Positions 28,105 through 37,183 of a stretch of 64,000 bases of DNA are shown one piece after another; position 1 is the first letter of the stretch; every line of letters starts with the position of its first letter. Source of the DNA: Mesonia oceanica (GTDB lineage Bacteria > Bacteroidota > Bacteroidia > Flavobacteriales > Flavobacteriaceae); assembly GCF_902499555.1 (NCBI RefSeq), contig NZ_CABVMM010000001.1:372001-436000 (forward strand), read 5' to 3'. The notes below the pieces were generated by a model. It did no database searches, had not been told where the DNA came from, and saw only the letters and a program-made list of their open reading frames with translations. The position numbers were made by a program, and so were the translations under genes.

Positions 28105-28148
28105 AAATAGCTGTACTCTTTGTGTTAGTATTAACGATAAAAAACAGG

Positions 28149-28156
28149 CAAAATTA
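28149..28156 (-). promoter_or_regulatory. -7 box for the glgA-like/DUF4270/glmS operon
   Basis: Minus-strand TAATTTTG matches TAnnTTTG and lies 45 bases upstream of the glgA-like start codon. No clear TTG is seen at -33. Confidence 0.5.
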
Positions 28157-28187
28157 CAAAATTTTATGCAGTTTCCCAGTATTATAT

Positions 28188-28195
28188 TAATTTTG
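28188..28195 (+). promoter_or_regulatory. -7 box for panC-panD
   Basis: TAATTTTG followed by CACC has the typical flavobacterial start-site context. It lies inside the longest panC open frame, so the real translation start must be downstream of it. Confidence 0.55.
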
Positions 28196-28216
28196 CACCA
28201 GCTAAAAAAGAGCGAT

Positions 28217-29065
28217 TTGCAACTATATCAAGAAAATCAACTGCTTCAAGCTGCCATGCTGAAGTTGAAAAATAACTCTCAAAGCATAGGACTGGTGCCT
28301 ACTATGGGAGCTTTGCATGAAGGTCACATGTCTTTAATTAGAGAAGCAGAAAAACAAAGTGATGTAGTAGTCATTAGTATTTTTGTTAACCCTACTCAGT
28401 TTAATAATTCTTCAGATTTAGATAAATACCCTAGAACACTTGAGGAAGATTTAATATTATTGAACCAAAATTTTAAAGATTTAATTATATTTTCACCTAC
28501 GATAAAGGAAGTATATGGGGAAAGTATAACTTCTGAAAAATTTGAGTTTGGGAACCTTGCTCAACAGATGGAAGGTAGGTTTAGGGACGGTCATTTTGAC
28601 GGAGTAGGGACTATATTAAAAAAGCTTTTTAACATTGTTCAACCCGATAAAGCTTTTTTTGGAGAAAAAGACTACCAGCAATTGCTAATAGTAAAAAAAC
28701 TCATAGAGATTACTCATCAAAACGTAGAAATTATAGGTTGTCCTATTAGTCGTGAAAACAATGGCTTGGCCAGAAGTTCAAGAAATAAAAGGCTTTCTGA
28801 AGAAGAACAGGAAAAATCAACCTTTATTTTTAAAACCTTACAAGAGGCCAAAGAAAAATTTGGTACAAAAAATGTCCTATTGCTAAAGCAGGAAATAGAA
28901 GAAAAATTCAGTAAGCAAGACTTTTTAGAACTGGAGTATTTTGAAATCTCAGATGCAGCTACTTTAGTACCTGTCACTAAAGTTGAAGAACATAAAAAAT
29001 ACCGAGCATTCATAGCAGCTTACGCAAACGATGTAAGGTTAATAGATAATATCGCACTAAACTAA
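28217..29065 (+). CDS. panC: Pantoate-beta-alanine ligase
   Basis: The open frame runs from 28088, but that start overlaps the divergent glgA-like gene and precedes the -7 box. The TTG at 28217 (MQLYQENQLLQAAMLKLK) gives the family's usual distance of about 25-30 residues to GLVPTMGALHEGHMSLI; the ATG at 28256 is an alternative. HxGH ATP motif HEGH, FVNPTQFN, PTIKEVYG, GRFRDGHFDGVGTILKKLFNIVQPDKAFFGEKDYQQ and SSRNKRLSEEE are all present. Makes pantothenate from pantoate and beta-alanine, the product of PanD encoded next. Confidence 0.93.
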   Translation: MQLYQENQLLQAAMLKLKNNSQSIGLVPTMGALHEGHMSLIREAEKQSDVVVISIFVNPTQFNNSSDLDKYPRTLEEDLILLNQNFKDLIIFSPTIKEVYGESITSEKFEFGNLAQQMEGRFRDGHFDGVGTILKKLFNIVQPDKAFFGEKDYQQLLIVKKLIEITHQNVEIIGCPISRENNGLARSSRNKRLSEEEQEKSTFIFKTLQEAKEKFGTKNVLLLKQEIEEKFSKQDFLELEYFEISDAATLVPVTKVEEHKKYRAFIAAYANDVRLIDNIALN

Positions 29066-29089
29066 AAGATTGTAAACAAGGAAAATAAA

Positions 29090-29440
29090 ATGCAAGTACA
29101 CGTTGTAAAATCTAAGATTCACCGCGTTAAAGTAACAGGGGCAGATTTAAATTATATTGGTAGTATTACCATTGACGAAGATTTAATGGAGGCCGCTAAT
29201 ATTATAGAAGGAGAAAAAGTTCAAATTGTAAATAACAATAATGGAGAGCGCTTAGAGACCTATGTGATCCCGGGGCCAAGAAACAGTGGTGAGATTACCT
29301 TAAATGGAGCTGCTGCCAGAAAAGTAGCCAAAGGGGATGTGCTTATTTTAATTGCCTATGCACTCATGGATTTTGAAGAGGCTAAGCAATTTAAGCCTGC
29401 ACTTGTGTTCCCTAATGAAGAAAATAATCTTTTAAATTAA
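29090..29440 (+). CDS. panD: Aspartate 1-decarboxylase precursor
   Basis: 116 residues. The self-cleavage site Gly-Ser is visible in [19 protein letters not shown]; cleavage yields the pyruvoyl cofactor on the new N-terminal serine. [33 protein letters not shown] is the conserved C-terminal half. Produces beta-alanine for PanC; the genes are 24 bp apart. Confidence 0.97.
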   Translation: MQVHVVKSKIHRVKVTGADLNYIGSITIDEDLMEAANIIEGEKVQIVNNNNGERLETYVIPGPRNSGEITLNGAAARKVAKGDVLILIAYALMDFEEAKQFKPALVFPNEENNLLN

Positions 29441-29444
29441 AGGC

Positions 29445-30413
29445 TTGAATAAAAAAAGCCTTATAAAGATTTTAAAAACCATACTCCCATTATTGTTGGG
29501 AGTTTTTTTCATTTTATACTCAGTAAAAAGTGCCACGCCGGAAGAAAGGAAGCTTCTGTGGGAAAATATAACCAAAGCCAATCCTTTCTGGGTTTCGGTT
29601 TCTTTGTTATTAGGTATTCTTTCGCATCTTTCCCGCGCTTACCGCTGGAAATACCTTATACATCCTCTTGGCTATAAAGTTAAGTTTTACAACCGTATGA
29701 TGGCGGTCATGGCAGGCTATTTAGCAAATTTAGGTATTCCCCGATCAGGTGAAGTATTACGTGGGGCAACTATTGCTTCCTATGAAAAAGTGCCTTTTGA
29801 AAAAATATTTGGGACCATTATTTCAGAAAGGGTAGCCGATTTATTAATGCTATTGCTGATTGTTTTGGGAACCCTTGTTTTTCAATATGACCAACTTCTT
29901 TACTTTTTTGAAAAAAACAACATTAATCCGGTTTTTAGTATTCTTTTATTGATCGTATTGGTGATTGCCGGTTTTTGGGTCATCAAGTTGGTAAGAAATT
30001 CAACAAGTTCCCGGTTTAAAAAAATCAAGGAGTTCTTAAACGGAATTTTAGAAGGAATGATCAGTATTCTCAGGATGAAGAATTCTGCTGCCTTTATTTT
30101 TCATACCATTTTTATATGGGCAATGTATATCGCTATGTTTTACGTTGTAAAGTATGCTATTCCCGGCACCGAAGACTTATCCTTATCTTCTATACTGGTA
30201 GCTTTTGTGGTAGGTTCTTTTGCCATCTCTTTAACCAATGGCGGTATAGGGGTTTACCCGGTGGCAGTGGGAGCAATTTTAATGGTATTTGGTGTTCCCC
30301 AACAAGACGGTGAAGCCTTTGGCTGGGTGGTTTGGAGTACGCAAACATTTATAAATTTAATACTCGGGGGGCTATCGCTTATATTTTTACCTATCCTTAA
30401 CAAAACAAACTAA
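29445..30413 (+). CDS. Lysylphosphatidylglycerol-synthase-TM / flippase-like membrane protein
   Basis: 322 residues, TTG start 4 bases after panD. It is a polytopic membrane protein with about 7-8 hydrophobic segments. Family markers are LSHLSRAYRWKYLIHPLG, NRMMAVMAGYLANLGIPRSGEVLRGATIASYEKVPFEKIFGTIISERVADLL and SFAISLTNGGIGVYPVAVGAIL. UPF0104/LPG_synthase_TM domains flip or modify lipids; the substrate is unknown. Its operon position after panD is probably a matter of cotranscription. Confidence 0.9.
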   Translation: MNKKSLIKILKTILPLLLGVFFILYSVKSATPEERKLLWENITKANPFWVSVSLLLGILSHLSRAYRWKYLIHPLGYKVKFYNRMMAVMAGYLANLGIPRSGEVLRGATIASYEKVPFEKIFGTIISERVADLLMLLLIVLGTLVFQYDQLLYFFEKNNINPVFSILLLIVLVIAGFWVIKLVRNSTSSRFKKIKEFLNGILEGMISILRMKNSAAFIFHTIFIWAMYIAMFYVVKYAIPGTEDLSLSSILVAFVVGSFAISLTNGGIGVYPVAVGAILMVFGVPQQDGEAFGWVVWSTQTFINLILGGLSLIFLPILNKTN

Positions 30414-30449
30414 AAAATTAATTAAATTGCTAAGACCAAATTCTTAACG

Positions 30450-31595
30450 ATGAAAAAATTACTATTTCTCTTAGCAATTACTCCTCTTTTTCTTATTGCT
30501 CAGCCCGAGTATAGAACCATACAATCTCAGATCTTAAACCAGAAACGGGAAATTAAAATTCAATTTCCACGGAATTATAATAACAATAAACAAAAATCCT
30601 ATCCGGTGATTTATGTATTGGACGGGGATTATTTATTTGAACCCGTTGCTGGGAATGCAGATTACTTTGGGTACTGGGGAGATATGCCCGAAGCAATAGT
30701 TGTGGGGGTTAATCAATTAGGAAGTAGGGAAGAAGATACCTATTACGACCAGTCCAACTATTTTCCGGCAGATGGTGGTGCCGACTTTTTTGAGTTTTTG
30801 GGGATGGAGTTAATGCCGTTGGTAGATGAAGAGTTTCGAACCGCCAATTTTTCCATCTTGGTAGGGCACGATTTAAGCGCTAATTTTATCAATTACTATT
30901 TGTTTAAAGAAAACCCCTTATTCAAAGGCTATATTAATCTAAGTCCCGATTATGCCCCAGAAATGGAAGAACGGGTTTTTGATGCTTTAGAATATTCAAA
31001 AAAGAAAATTTGGTATTATTTAGCCACCGGGACAGAAGATGTTTCTTTCTTGAGAAAAGGCGTTTTGGCAATGAATGAAAAATTAAGTCAACTAACAAAT
31101 AAGTTGGTACATTATGATTTTGATGATTTCGAGGGAGATAATCACTATTCTTTAGTAGCCAAAGCTATTCCCAATGCTTTAGAGAATATGTTTACCCTTT
31201 ACCGCCCCATCACCCAATACGATTATGAGAACATATTGGCCGATGAGGAAATCACGAATTATTATGAATACCTTACCAAAAAATATGAAGAAATTGAAAG
31301 TCAGTATGGCTTATCCCTTCCTATACGTACCAATGATATTTTAGCCGTTTCCAATGCGATAATTGAAGAAGAAAAATGGGAGCAGCTCAAAGATTTAGCC
31401 AAATTAGCTTCCGATGAACACCCCGATAGTATGCTCGGCTATTATTTGTTGGGATATCATTACGAAGCTATTGGCAAGCCAAAACGTGCTTTAAAAGAAT
31501 ACCAGGCAGGCTATGTAGCTGAACCGGTCGCCTTCATCAATAAAGAGCTGATGATGAATAAAATAGATCAGATAAAAGCCGATTTCGGAGACTAA
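30450..31595 (+). CDS. Secreted alpha/beta-hydrolase-fold protein with TPR-like tail, nucleophile Ser replaced
   Basis: 381 residues. The signal peptide MKKLLFLLAITPLFLIAQ is followed by an esterase-D type domain: REIKIQFPRNYNNNKQKSYPVIYVLDGDYLFE, AIVVGVNQ, then SILVGHDLSANFINYYLF where the nucleophile elbow G-H-S-x-x-G is G-H-D-L-S-A. The His-containing GDNHYSLVAKAIPNAL is retained. From about residue 270 a helical region with YYLLGYHYEAIGKPKRALKEYQ resembles a TPR unit. It is likely a non-classical or inactive esterase in the periplasm. Confidence 0.85.
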   Translation: MKKLLFLLAITPLFLIAQPEYRTIQSQILNQKREIKIQFPRNYNNNKQKSYPVIYVLDGDYLFEPVAGNADYFGYWGDMPEAIVVGVNQLGSREEDTYYDQSNYFPADGGADFFEFLGMELMPLVDEEFRTANFSILVGHDLSANFINYYLFKENPLFKGYINLSPDYAPEMEERVFDALEYSKKKIWYYLATGTEDVSFLRKGVLAMNEKLSQLTNKLVHYDFDDFEGDNHYSLVAKAIPNALENMFTLYRPITQYDYENILADEEITNYYEYLTKKYEEIESQYGLSLPIRTNDILAVSNAIIEEEKWEQLKDLAKLASDEHPDSMLGYYLLGYHYEAIGKPKRALKEYQAGYVAEPVAFINKELMMNKIDQIKADFGD

Positions 31596-31729
31596 TAGTT
31601 AAAAAGTAAAGGCATAGCTTGAACGGAGAAAGAATAAATTAGTGTTCGTTTTTCCGGCTCCTTCATGGATGTCGAAAATTTCTTTTAGTATTTCAATTTT
31701 AATAGTTCCTCTATAGTTCTTTTCCTAAG

Positions 31730-31782
31730 AACTGATCTCTACCAACCAAGTTTTTTTAATTAGTAAGGAATAAGTAAAAATG
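31730..31782 (+). pseudogene. Fragment of the 3' end of a paralog of the next gene
   Basis: CTCTACCAACCAAG followed by TTTTTTTAATTA at about 31738-31765 closely matches 32516-32543 at the end of the downstream gene (CTCTACCAACCAAG then TTCCTTTAATTA). This looks like the tail of a lost tandem copy. The rest of the 227-base gap between 31596 and 31822 shows no gene. Confidence 0.55.
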
Positions 31783-31822
31783 ATCCAAGACATCTATGAA
31801 TCAGTTTTTTTAGATAATAGTT

Positions 31823-32554
31823 ATGATTACGGGCTTATTCTTGTTTGGATGTTCTTCAAACAGTAAAAAGAGCGAGCCTTTAGAATTGACCATTCTTAAT
31901 AAAGAATTCTATGCCTATTGCCCTGCCGAGGAATGTAATAGTTTTGAATCCTATAAACAAAATAGAAATTCAAATAAATATAAAAATATAGTTTCCTTTA
32001 AAATTACTAACCATTCTAAGGATAACTATTTATTTATTCCATTTAATCTATATCATACCTTAGGCAGTACTCATTTCTTTGAATTTCCCAAACCCCATTC
32101 TGGACTTAGCCTCACTAATATAGTTCTAAACGGATCTATAGATAGTACCCATTTTGGGTCTATAATGGGAAGAACAAGTGAATACACTATTCAAACGGAA
32201 GAGATCGTCAATAATTTCCGCGATAATATGGGAACAGAGAAGTGGGTTAATGCATTTCATCCTATGATTGTCAATGATAACTTAATAATTATCCCGGCAA
32301 AAAGTACGATGTATTTCAAAACCTATTTTTCGCTACCCTATAATAAAACTTATGTTTTTTCAACCGGAGAAGAAATTATCTTAGATAAGAACAAAGAGTA
32401 TACGGCAGCATTATATTTTCGGGCAACAGCAGCCGATATTTTAAAGTATTTAAATGAGGGTTCTAAAAAAACACTGGAACAGGATAACTTTAAACTTTTT
32501 GATGGGGAACTAACCTCTACCAACCAAGTTCCTTTAATTATCAAAGAAAACTAA
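31823..32554 (+). CDS. Lipoprotein of unknown function, possibly 5'-truncated
   Basis: 243 residues. The signal is unusually short, MITGLFLFGC, with a lipobox LFGC-SS; an in-frame stop lies only 4 codons upstream, so the positively charged signal start seems to be lost or the start is a non-ATG codon. The mature part has KFKI-type beta strands (NIVSFKITNHSKDNYLFIPFNLYH) and a Cys pair CPAEEC near residue 32. No family recognised. The duplicated fragment just upstream suggests local rearrangement affected the 5' end. Confidence 0.7.
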   Translation: MITGLFLFGCSSNSKKSEPLELTILNKEFYAYCPAEECNSFESYKQNRNSNKYKNIVSFKITNHSKDNYLFIPFNLYHTLGSTHFFEFPKPHSGLSLTNIVLNGSIDSTHFGSIMGRTSEYTIQTEEIVNNFRDNMGTEKWVNAFHPMIVNDNLIIIPAKSTMYFKTYFSLPYNKTYVFSTGEEIILDKNKEYTAALYFRATAADILKYLNEGSKKTLEQDNFKLFDGELTSTNQVPLIIKEN

Positions 32555-32607
32555 AATTTAACACCTCAGTAGGGGGTAAAACTATAAGCTGTTCTGCATA
32601 AAAAAAG

Positions 32608-32615
32608 TAAATTTG
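32608..32615 (+). promoter_or_regulatory. -7 box of radA
   Basis: TAAATTTG matches TAnnTTTG, 28 bases before the radA ATG. The -33 element is not obvious. Confidence 0.5.
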
Positions 32616-32643
32616 ATGTTCGCTTATAACGAGATCATCATTT

Positions 32644-34008
32644 ATGGCAAAAACAAAAACCACATTTTATTGTCAAAACTGTGGCGCACAATATGCAAAA
32701 TGGCAAGGCCAGTGTTCTTCCTGCAAACAATGGAATACCATCGCCGAAGAAGTTCTTCAAAAAGAAGATAAAAAAGACTGGAAAACGCCCAGCACAACCG
32801 CAAAAAAAAGAGTCCCCAAACCCACGCTGGTCAATGAGATTCAATACGAACAAGAATCTCGTTTGGATACGAATAACAATGAACTTAATCGAGTCTTAGG
32901 CGGCGGTTTAGTACCCGGATCACTCACTCTTTTGGGCGGAGAGCCCGGAATTGGAAAAAGTACCTTGTTGCTTCAAATCTCCTTGAATTTAAACTACAAA
33001 ACACTCTATGTCTCCGGGGAAGAAAGCGCGCAACAAATTAAAATGCGGGCCGAACGTATTAACCCGCGTCCTGCCAATTGTTATATTTTAACCGAAACCA
33101 AAACCCAACATATCTTCCGACAGATTGAAGCCATAGAACCGGAAGTGGTCATTATCGATTCCATTCAAACCCTGCATAGCGATTTTATTGAAAGCTCGCC
33201 CGGAAGTATTTCCCAGATCCGGGAATGTACCACGGAGCTGATTAAATTCGCCAAAGAAACCCATACGCCGGTCTTGCTTATTGGGCATATCACCAAAGAA
33301 GGAAGTATTGCCGGACCTAAAATTTTAGAACATATGGTCGATACCGTACTTCAATTTGAAGGCGATCGTAACCATGTGTACCGAATTTTACGGGCCCATA
33401 AAAACCGTTTTGGTTCTACCAATGAGTTGGGGATTTACGAAATGCTGGGTGAAGGCTTGCGTGAAGTAAGCAATCCTTCAGAGATCCTCATTTCTAAAAG
33501 CGATCAAGACCTGAGTGGAACTTCCATTGCCGCCACCTTAGAAGGAATGCGTCCTTTGATGATCGAAATTCAAGCCTTGGTAAGTACTGCGGTGTACGGA
33601 ACGCCCCAACGATCGACTACCGGGTACAATGCCAAGCGATTGAATATGTTATTGGCGGTGCTAGAAAAGCGCGCTGGCTTTAGGTTAGGAGCAAAAGATG
33701 TCTTTCTCAATATTACCGGAGGGATTACGGTAGATGATCCAGCGATAGATTTAGCGGTTATTGCTGCCATCCTTTCTTCCAACGAAGATATTTCGATTGC
33801 CCGTGATATTTGCTTTGCTGCAGAAGTAGGCTTGGCCGGAGAAATACGACCCGTTACGAGAGCCGACCAACGGGTGATAGAAGCCGAAAAATTAGGTTTT
33901 GCCACCATTATGGTTTCCAAACAAGTCAAACTTCCCAAAAAGGAGTTTCATATTCATATTCAAAAAGTAGCTAGAATTGAAGAGGTGGTAGAATATCTAT
34001 TTGGGTAA
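32644..34008 (+). CDS. radA: DNA repair protein RadA
   Basis: 454 residues. An N-terminal zinc finger (CQNCGAQYAKWQGQCSSC) is followed by the RecA-like ATPase with Walker A GGEPGIGKSTLLLQ near residue 97-105, Walker B VVIIDSIQT, the RadA-specific KNRFGS motif and a C-terminal Lon-like domain starting near VYGTPQRSTTGYNAKRLNML. Promotes branch migration during recombination. Confidence 0.97.
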   Translation: MAKTKTTFYCQNCGAQYAKWQGQCSSCKQWNTIAEEVLQKEDKKDWKTPSTTAKKRVPKPTLVNEIQYEQESRLDTNNNELNRVLGGGLVPGSLTLLGGEPGIGKSTLLLQISLNLNYKTLYVSGEESAQQIKMRAERINPRPANCYILTETKTQHIFRQIEAIEPEVVIIDSIQTLHSDFIESSPGSISQIRECTTELIKFAKETHTPVLLIGHITKEGSIAGPKILEHMVDTVLQFEGDRNHVYRILRAHKNRFGSTNELGIYEMLGEGLREVSNPSEILISKSDQDLSGTSIAATLEGMRPLMIEIQALVSTAVYGTPQRSTTGYNAKRLNMLLAVLEKRAGFRLGAKDVFLNITGGITVDDPAIDLAVIAAILSSNEDISIARDICFAAEVGLAGEIRPVTRADQRVIEAEKLGFATIMVSKQVKLPKKEFHIHIQKVARIEEVVEYLFG

Positions 34009-34037
34009 ATTGGCATAATTCCTGATTTTATCTTTTC

Positions 34038-35165
34038 GTGAAAAAGAAAAATCAATTCCAATTTATCCTAGTTATCCTTGTGGCGGTCTGCGTGTTCGCC
34101 TGTTCAAAACTGAATAAATTCACCGATACCCTTACCCAACCTTCCGCAAGGGAAATTTACAAGCGGGAGTTTGAAGAGCGGCCTGCGGTTTTTTCCCATT
34201 GGCAAGCCAAATTTGAAAGCGCTAAAACAGATAGCCTTCAAGTCAATTTGCCCTATGCAGAAGTAGGCTCATTTTCATTCCTTCAAAATGAGGTGTTGAG
34301 TTACGAGCTAGCGTTGCAAAAAGGAACTGTTTTCACCGCAGAAGTAGCAAAAGATTCTGCCCATCATCGGGTGTTTATCGATTTATTTCAGCAAAAAGAT
34401 TCCACTTTTCAACAGGTAGAAAGCAATCAACCGGAAGAAAATCAACTCCGTTTTCAGCCTAAACAGAGTGGAACCTATCGGATCATGATTCAACCTGAAG
34501 TAGCTGCTCACACATCTTTTTTTATTTCATTTTATGAAGAACCCACCTATCATTTTCCCGTGGCCGGAAAAGGAAATGAAGCCATCCAAAGTTTTTGGGG
34601 CAATGCCCGTGATGGAGGGAAGCGCCGTCATGAAGGCATCGATATTTTTGCGCCTCGGGGAACGCCCGTAGTGGCCGCCATCGATGGACGCGTAAGCCGA
34701 ACGGGAAATCATGGCTTGGGTGGTAAGCAAGTGTGGTTACGCGAAGGCATGTTCGGGAATTCCTTGTATTATGCCCACCTCGATAGCATTATCGCACAAT
34801 CGGGACAGAAAGTAAAAATGGGTGATACCTTAGGTTTAGTAGGAAATACCGGAAATGCACGTACCACTCCGCCCCATCTTCATTTTGGGATTTATAGGAG
34901 CGGAGCCATTAACCCTTTGCCTTACGTATTTCAAACCAAACGTTTACGGCCAATGGACTTTGAGCCACAATTCCAAACGAACTACTTGGTGATTAAAACT
35001 TCCAAAGCCAATTTGCGGCAGGGTCCCGATACTTCCTACCCTAAAATAGGGGAGTTAAGCCGGAACGATACTATTCAATTATTAGGAGAATATAAAAATT
35101 GGTTACACGTAAAAACCCCAACTCAACAAGCTTTTCTGCATGCATCCTTGGCAAAAGGCTTATAA
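34038..35165 (+). CDS. M23 metallopeptidase lipoprotein with C-terminal SH3 domain
   Basis: 375 residues, GTG start (MKKKNQFQFILVILVAVCVFAC, lipobox Cys22). The LytM/M23 domain lies at about residues 170-300: HEGIDIFAPRGTPVVAAIDGRVS, YYAHLDSIIAQSGQKVKMGDTLGLVGNTG and PPHLHFGIY, with His/Asp zinc ligands. A bacterial SH3 domain at about 315-375 (NLRQGPDTSYPKIGELSRNDTIQLL) probably binds the wall. An envelope peptidoglycan endopeptidase or regulator. Confidence 0.93.
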   Translation: MKKKNQFQFILVILVAVCVFACSKLNKFTDTLTQPSAREIYKREFEERPAVFSHWQAKFESAKTDSLQVNLPYAEVGSFSFLQNEVLSYELALQKGTVFTAEVAKDSAHHRVFIDLFQQKDSTFQQVESNQPEENQLRFQPKQSGTYRIMIQPEVAAHTSFFISFYEEPTYHFPVAGKGNEAIQSFWGNARDGGKRRHEGIDIFAPRGTPVVAAIDGRVSRTGNHGLGGKQVWLREGMFGNSLYYAHLDSIIAQSGQKVKMGDTLGLVGNTGNARTTPPHLHFGIYRSGAINPLPYVFQTKRLRPMDFEPQFQTNYLVIKTSKANLRQGPDTSYPKIGELSRNDTIQLLGEYKNWLHVKTPTQQAFLHASLAKGL

Positions 35166-35204
35166 TAACCTGAGTTTGATCTAAAAGTTTTTTGTAGGCA
35201 TTAG

Positions 35205-35300
35205 GGATCATTGAGTGAATTTTCAAGGAAAATTTGTATTGAAATGCTAGCAAAATGGAAACTTTGATACAAAATCTTTTGCAAAGATTTCACTCAGTCT
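35205..35300. repeat. Long imperfect inverted repeat between genes
   Basis: GAGTGAATTTTCAAGG... and its imperfect reverse complement ending ...GATTTCACTC have arms of about 27-29 bases around a loop of about 27 bases. No gene covers it. It may be the relic of a small palindromic or mobile element. Confidence 0.5.
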
Positions 35301-35336
35301 CCGAAATTTTCTTTGATCGGACACAGGATAACATAA

Positions 35337-35367
35337 AAAAGCCATTCATTTTGTGAATGGCTTTTCC
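35337..35367 (-). terminator. Terminator of the OmpA-family gene
   Basis: AAAAGCCATTCA and TGAATGGCTTTT form a perfect stem with AT runs just past the stop of the gene at 35372; it may also stop the convergent M23 peptidase transcript. Confidence 0.85.
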
Positions 35368-35371
35368 CTTA

Positions 35372-36331
35372 TTACATATCGTTGAGTAATTCTGAAATTT
35401 CATCGAGTTTAGGAGTGAGAATCACTTCAATCCTACGGTTTTTCGCTTTTCCTTCCGTCGTTTCATTACTGGCCACAGGAACAAATTCCCCTCGTCCGGC
35501 AGCGGTTAAACGGTTAGGATCTATCGAGCTGTTTTCTTGTAAAATATGTACAATTGCCGTAGCACGTTTGGTAGAAAGGTCCCAGTTGTCCTGTAAGGGT
35601 CCATTTCCCCCATAGGGATCGTTATCGGTATGGCCTTCAATTAATACATTAATATCCGGGTTTTGCGCTAATACCGTACCCAATTGCTTGACCGCTGGAC
35701 GCCCTTGGCTGCCCACGGCCCAACTTCCGGAAGAAAACAAGAGTTTGTTTTCCATCGAAACATATACTTTTCCATTTCGTTGCTCTACCGTTAAACCTTT
35801 TCCTTCAAAATCGGTTAAGGCTTTAGAAATACTGTTTTTTAAGGCTTGCATTTTCGCGTCTTTTGCGGCAATCATGCCTTCCAGTTCATCAATACGGTTA
35901 GACCTGGCCTCTAAGTCTTTTTGAAGCTTGTCTAAACGGGCTTGCTCTTTGGCCAATGCCTTTTCTTTTTCTTCCAACTGTGCTAACAGCTCCCGATTTT
36001 GTCGGGAATTTTCTGCTAAGGCTGAAGAACTGTTTTTTTCTAAGGCATTATAAGAATCCTGTAGATTGTTATGCGCCCCGGTTAACTGATCGTATTCTTT
36101 TTGAAGTTGGTTCTTTTCTTCCTTTACTTGTTGCAACTCTTTTTCGAGGGTTCCCAGTTCTGCTGTTTGAGAAGTGTTGAAATCTTCACAATCGGAAAGG
36201 TCATTCCGTAAATTTTCATTTTTCTTTTCCAACTCAGCAAAGCGGTCTTCTAGCTCCTTAAACTTCTTAGCCGGAACGCAAGCCGTGGTAAAGGCAAAAG
36301 CCAAAGCGGGGATTATAAAAACTTTTTTCAT
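35372..36331 (-). CDS. OmpA-family lipoprotein with coiled coil
   Basis: 319 residues. The signal peptide MKKVFIIPALAFAFTTAC has lipobox Cys18. Residues about 25-180 form a coiled coil (KFKELEDRFAELEKKNENLRNDL onward, rich in Glu/Lys/Leu). The C-terminal OmpA domain, about 200-310, has INVLIEGHTDNDPYGG, WDLSTKRATAIVHIL and LTAAGRGEFVPVA, the peptidoglycan-binding signature with the DAP-binding Asp/Arg. Tethers the envelope to murein. Confidence 0.93.
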   Translation of the reverse strand: MKKVFIIPALAFAFTTACVPAKKFKELEDRFAELEKKNENLRNDLSDCEDFNTSQTAELGTLEKELQQVKEEKNQLQKEYDQLTGAHNNLQDSYNALEKNSSSALAENSRQNRELLAQLEEKEKALAKEQARLDKLQKDLEARSNRIDELEGMIAAKDAKMQALKNSISKALTDFEGKGLTVEQRNGKVYVSMENKLLFSSGSWAVGSQGRPAVKQLGTVLAQNPDINVLIEGHTDNDPYGGNGPLQDNWDLSTKRATAIVHILQENSSIDPNRLTAAGRGEFVPVASNETTEGKAKNRRIEVILTPKLDEISELLNDM

Positions 36332-36341
36332 CTTCTTTAAA

Positions 36342-37109
36342 TTATAAATCAGTTAATTCAACTAAAATGGGGCAGTGATCACTATGATGTGCTTCCTGTA
36401 AGATAACGGCCCTTTTAATGTTTTCTTGTAGAGGTTGTGAGACCATGTGGTAATCTATTCTCCAACCTTTGTTATTGGCGCGGGCATTAGCACGGTAGCT
36501 CCACCAAGAATATTGTACTTTTTCATCGTTGAGGTATCGAAAAGAATCCACAAAGCCACTATCGATAAAATTGCCAATCCATTCCCGTTCTACCGGTAAG
36601 AAACCCGAGGTGTTTTTAAGTCGGACGGGATCATGAATATCAATGGCTTCGTGACAAATGTTATAATCGCCGCAGATCACCAAATTGGGATAGTCCGCTT
36701 TCAGCTCATTGATATAGTGCTGAAAATCGGCCATATATTCCAATTTAAATTCCAATCGGTTGATGTTGGTGCCGGAAGGTAAATATAAGCTCATCACCGA
36801 AACCTCTTCAAAATCCACTCGAATATTCCGGCCTTCTGCATCCATATAACCGATGCCGGTACCGTAACTAATGTTCTTGGGTTCCCTTTTACTAAGAATA
36901 GCCACGCCACTATAGCCTTTTTTCTGTGCCGGGTACCAATAGCAATAGGGATAGCCCAATTCGTGAAAAACCGTTTCGTCAAACTGATCGGGAGTGGCTT
37001 TAATCTCTTGCAAGCAGATCACATCGGGATTGGCGTGGGAAAGCCACGTTAGAAAATCTTTTCGGAGGGCGGCCCGAATACCGTTAACATTATAGGAAAT
37101 AATAACCAT
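36342..37109 (-). CDS. xth: Exodeoxyribonuclease III
   Basis: 255 residues, full length. Catalytic motifs of the EEP fold: SYNVNGIRAAL, CLQEIKA with the metal-binding Glu, GYSGVAILSK, LPSG-N, VICGDYNICHEAIDIHDP with the Asp-Asn pair, and the C-terminal HHSDHCPI with catalytic His. It is an AP endonuclease and 3'-5' exonuclease of base-excision repair. Separated from the OmpA gene by 10 bp. Confidence 0.97.
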   Translation of the reverse strand: MVIISYNVNGIRAALRKDFLTWLSHANPDVICLQEIKATPDQFDETVFHELGYPYCYWYPAQKKGYSGVAILSKREPKNISYGTGIGYMDAEGRNIRVDFEEVSVMSLYLPSGTNINRLEFKLEYMADFQHYINELKADYPNLVICGDYNICHEAIDIHDPVRLKNTSGFLPVEREWIGNFIDSGFVDSFRYLNDEKVQYSWWSYRANARANNKGWRIDYHMVSQPLQENIKRAVILQEAHHSDHCPILVELTDL

Positions 37110-37183
37110 AAAGATCCTTTTGCGCCAAAAATAGTATTTTTTAAATGGAAAGTTGGAATTGGAATTATTGAAAACTAATTAAA

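Noticed and set aside
28088..28216. The longer panC start at 28088
   Set aside because: It would overlap the divergent glgA-like gene and lie upstream of the panC -7 box, and it adds about 43 residues not seen in the family.
35071..35253. A 60-codon minus-strand frame past the M23 peptidase gene
   Set aside because: Mostly antisense to the SH3-domain coding region and the inverted repeat; no supporting signal.
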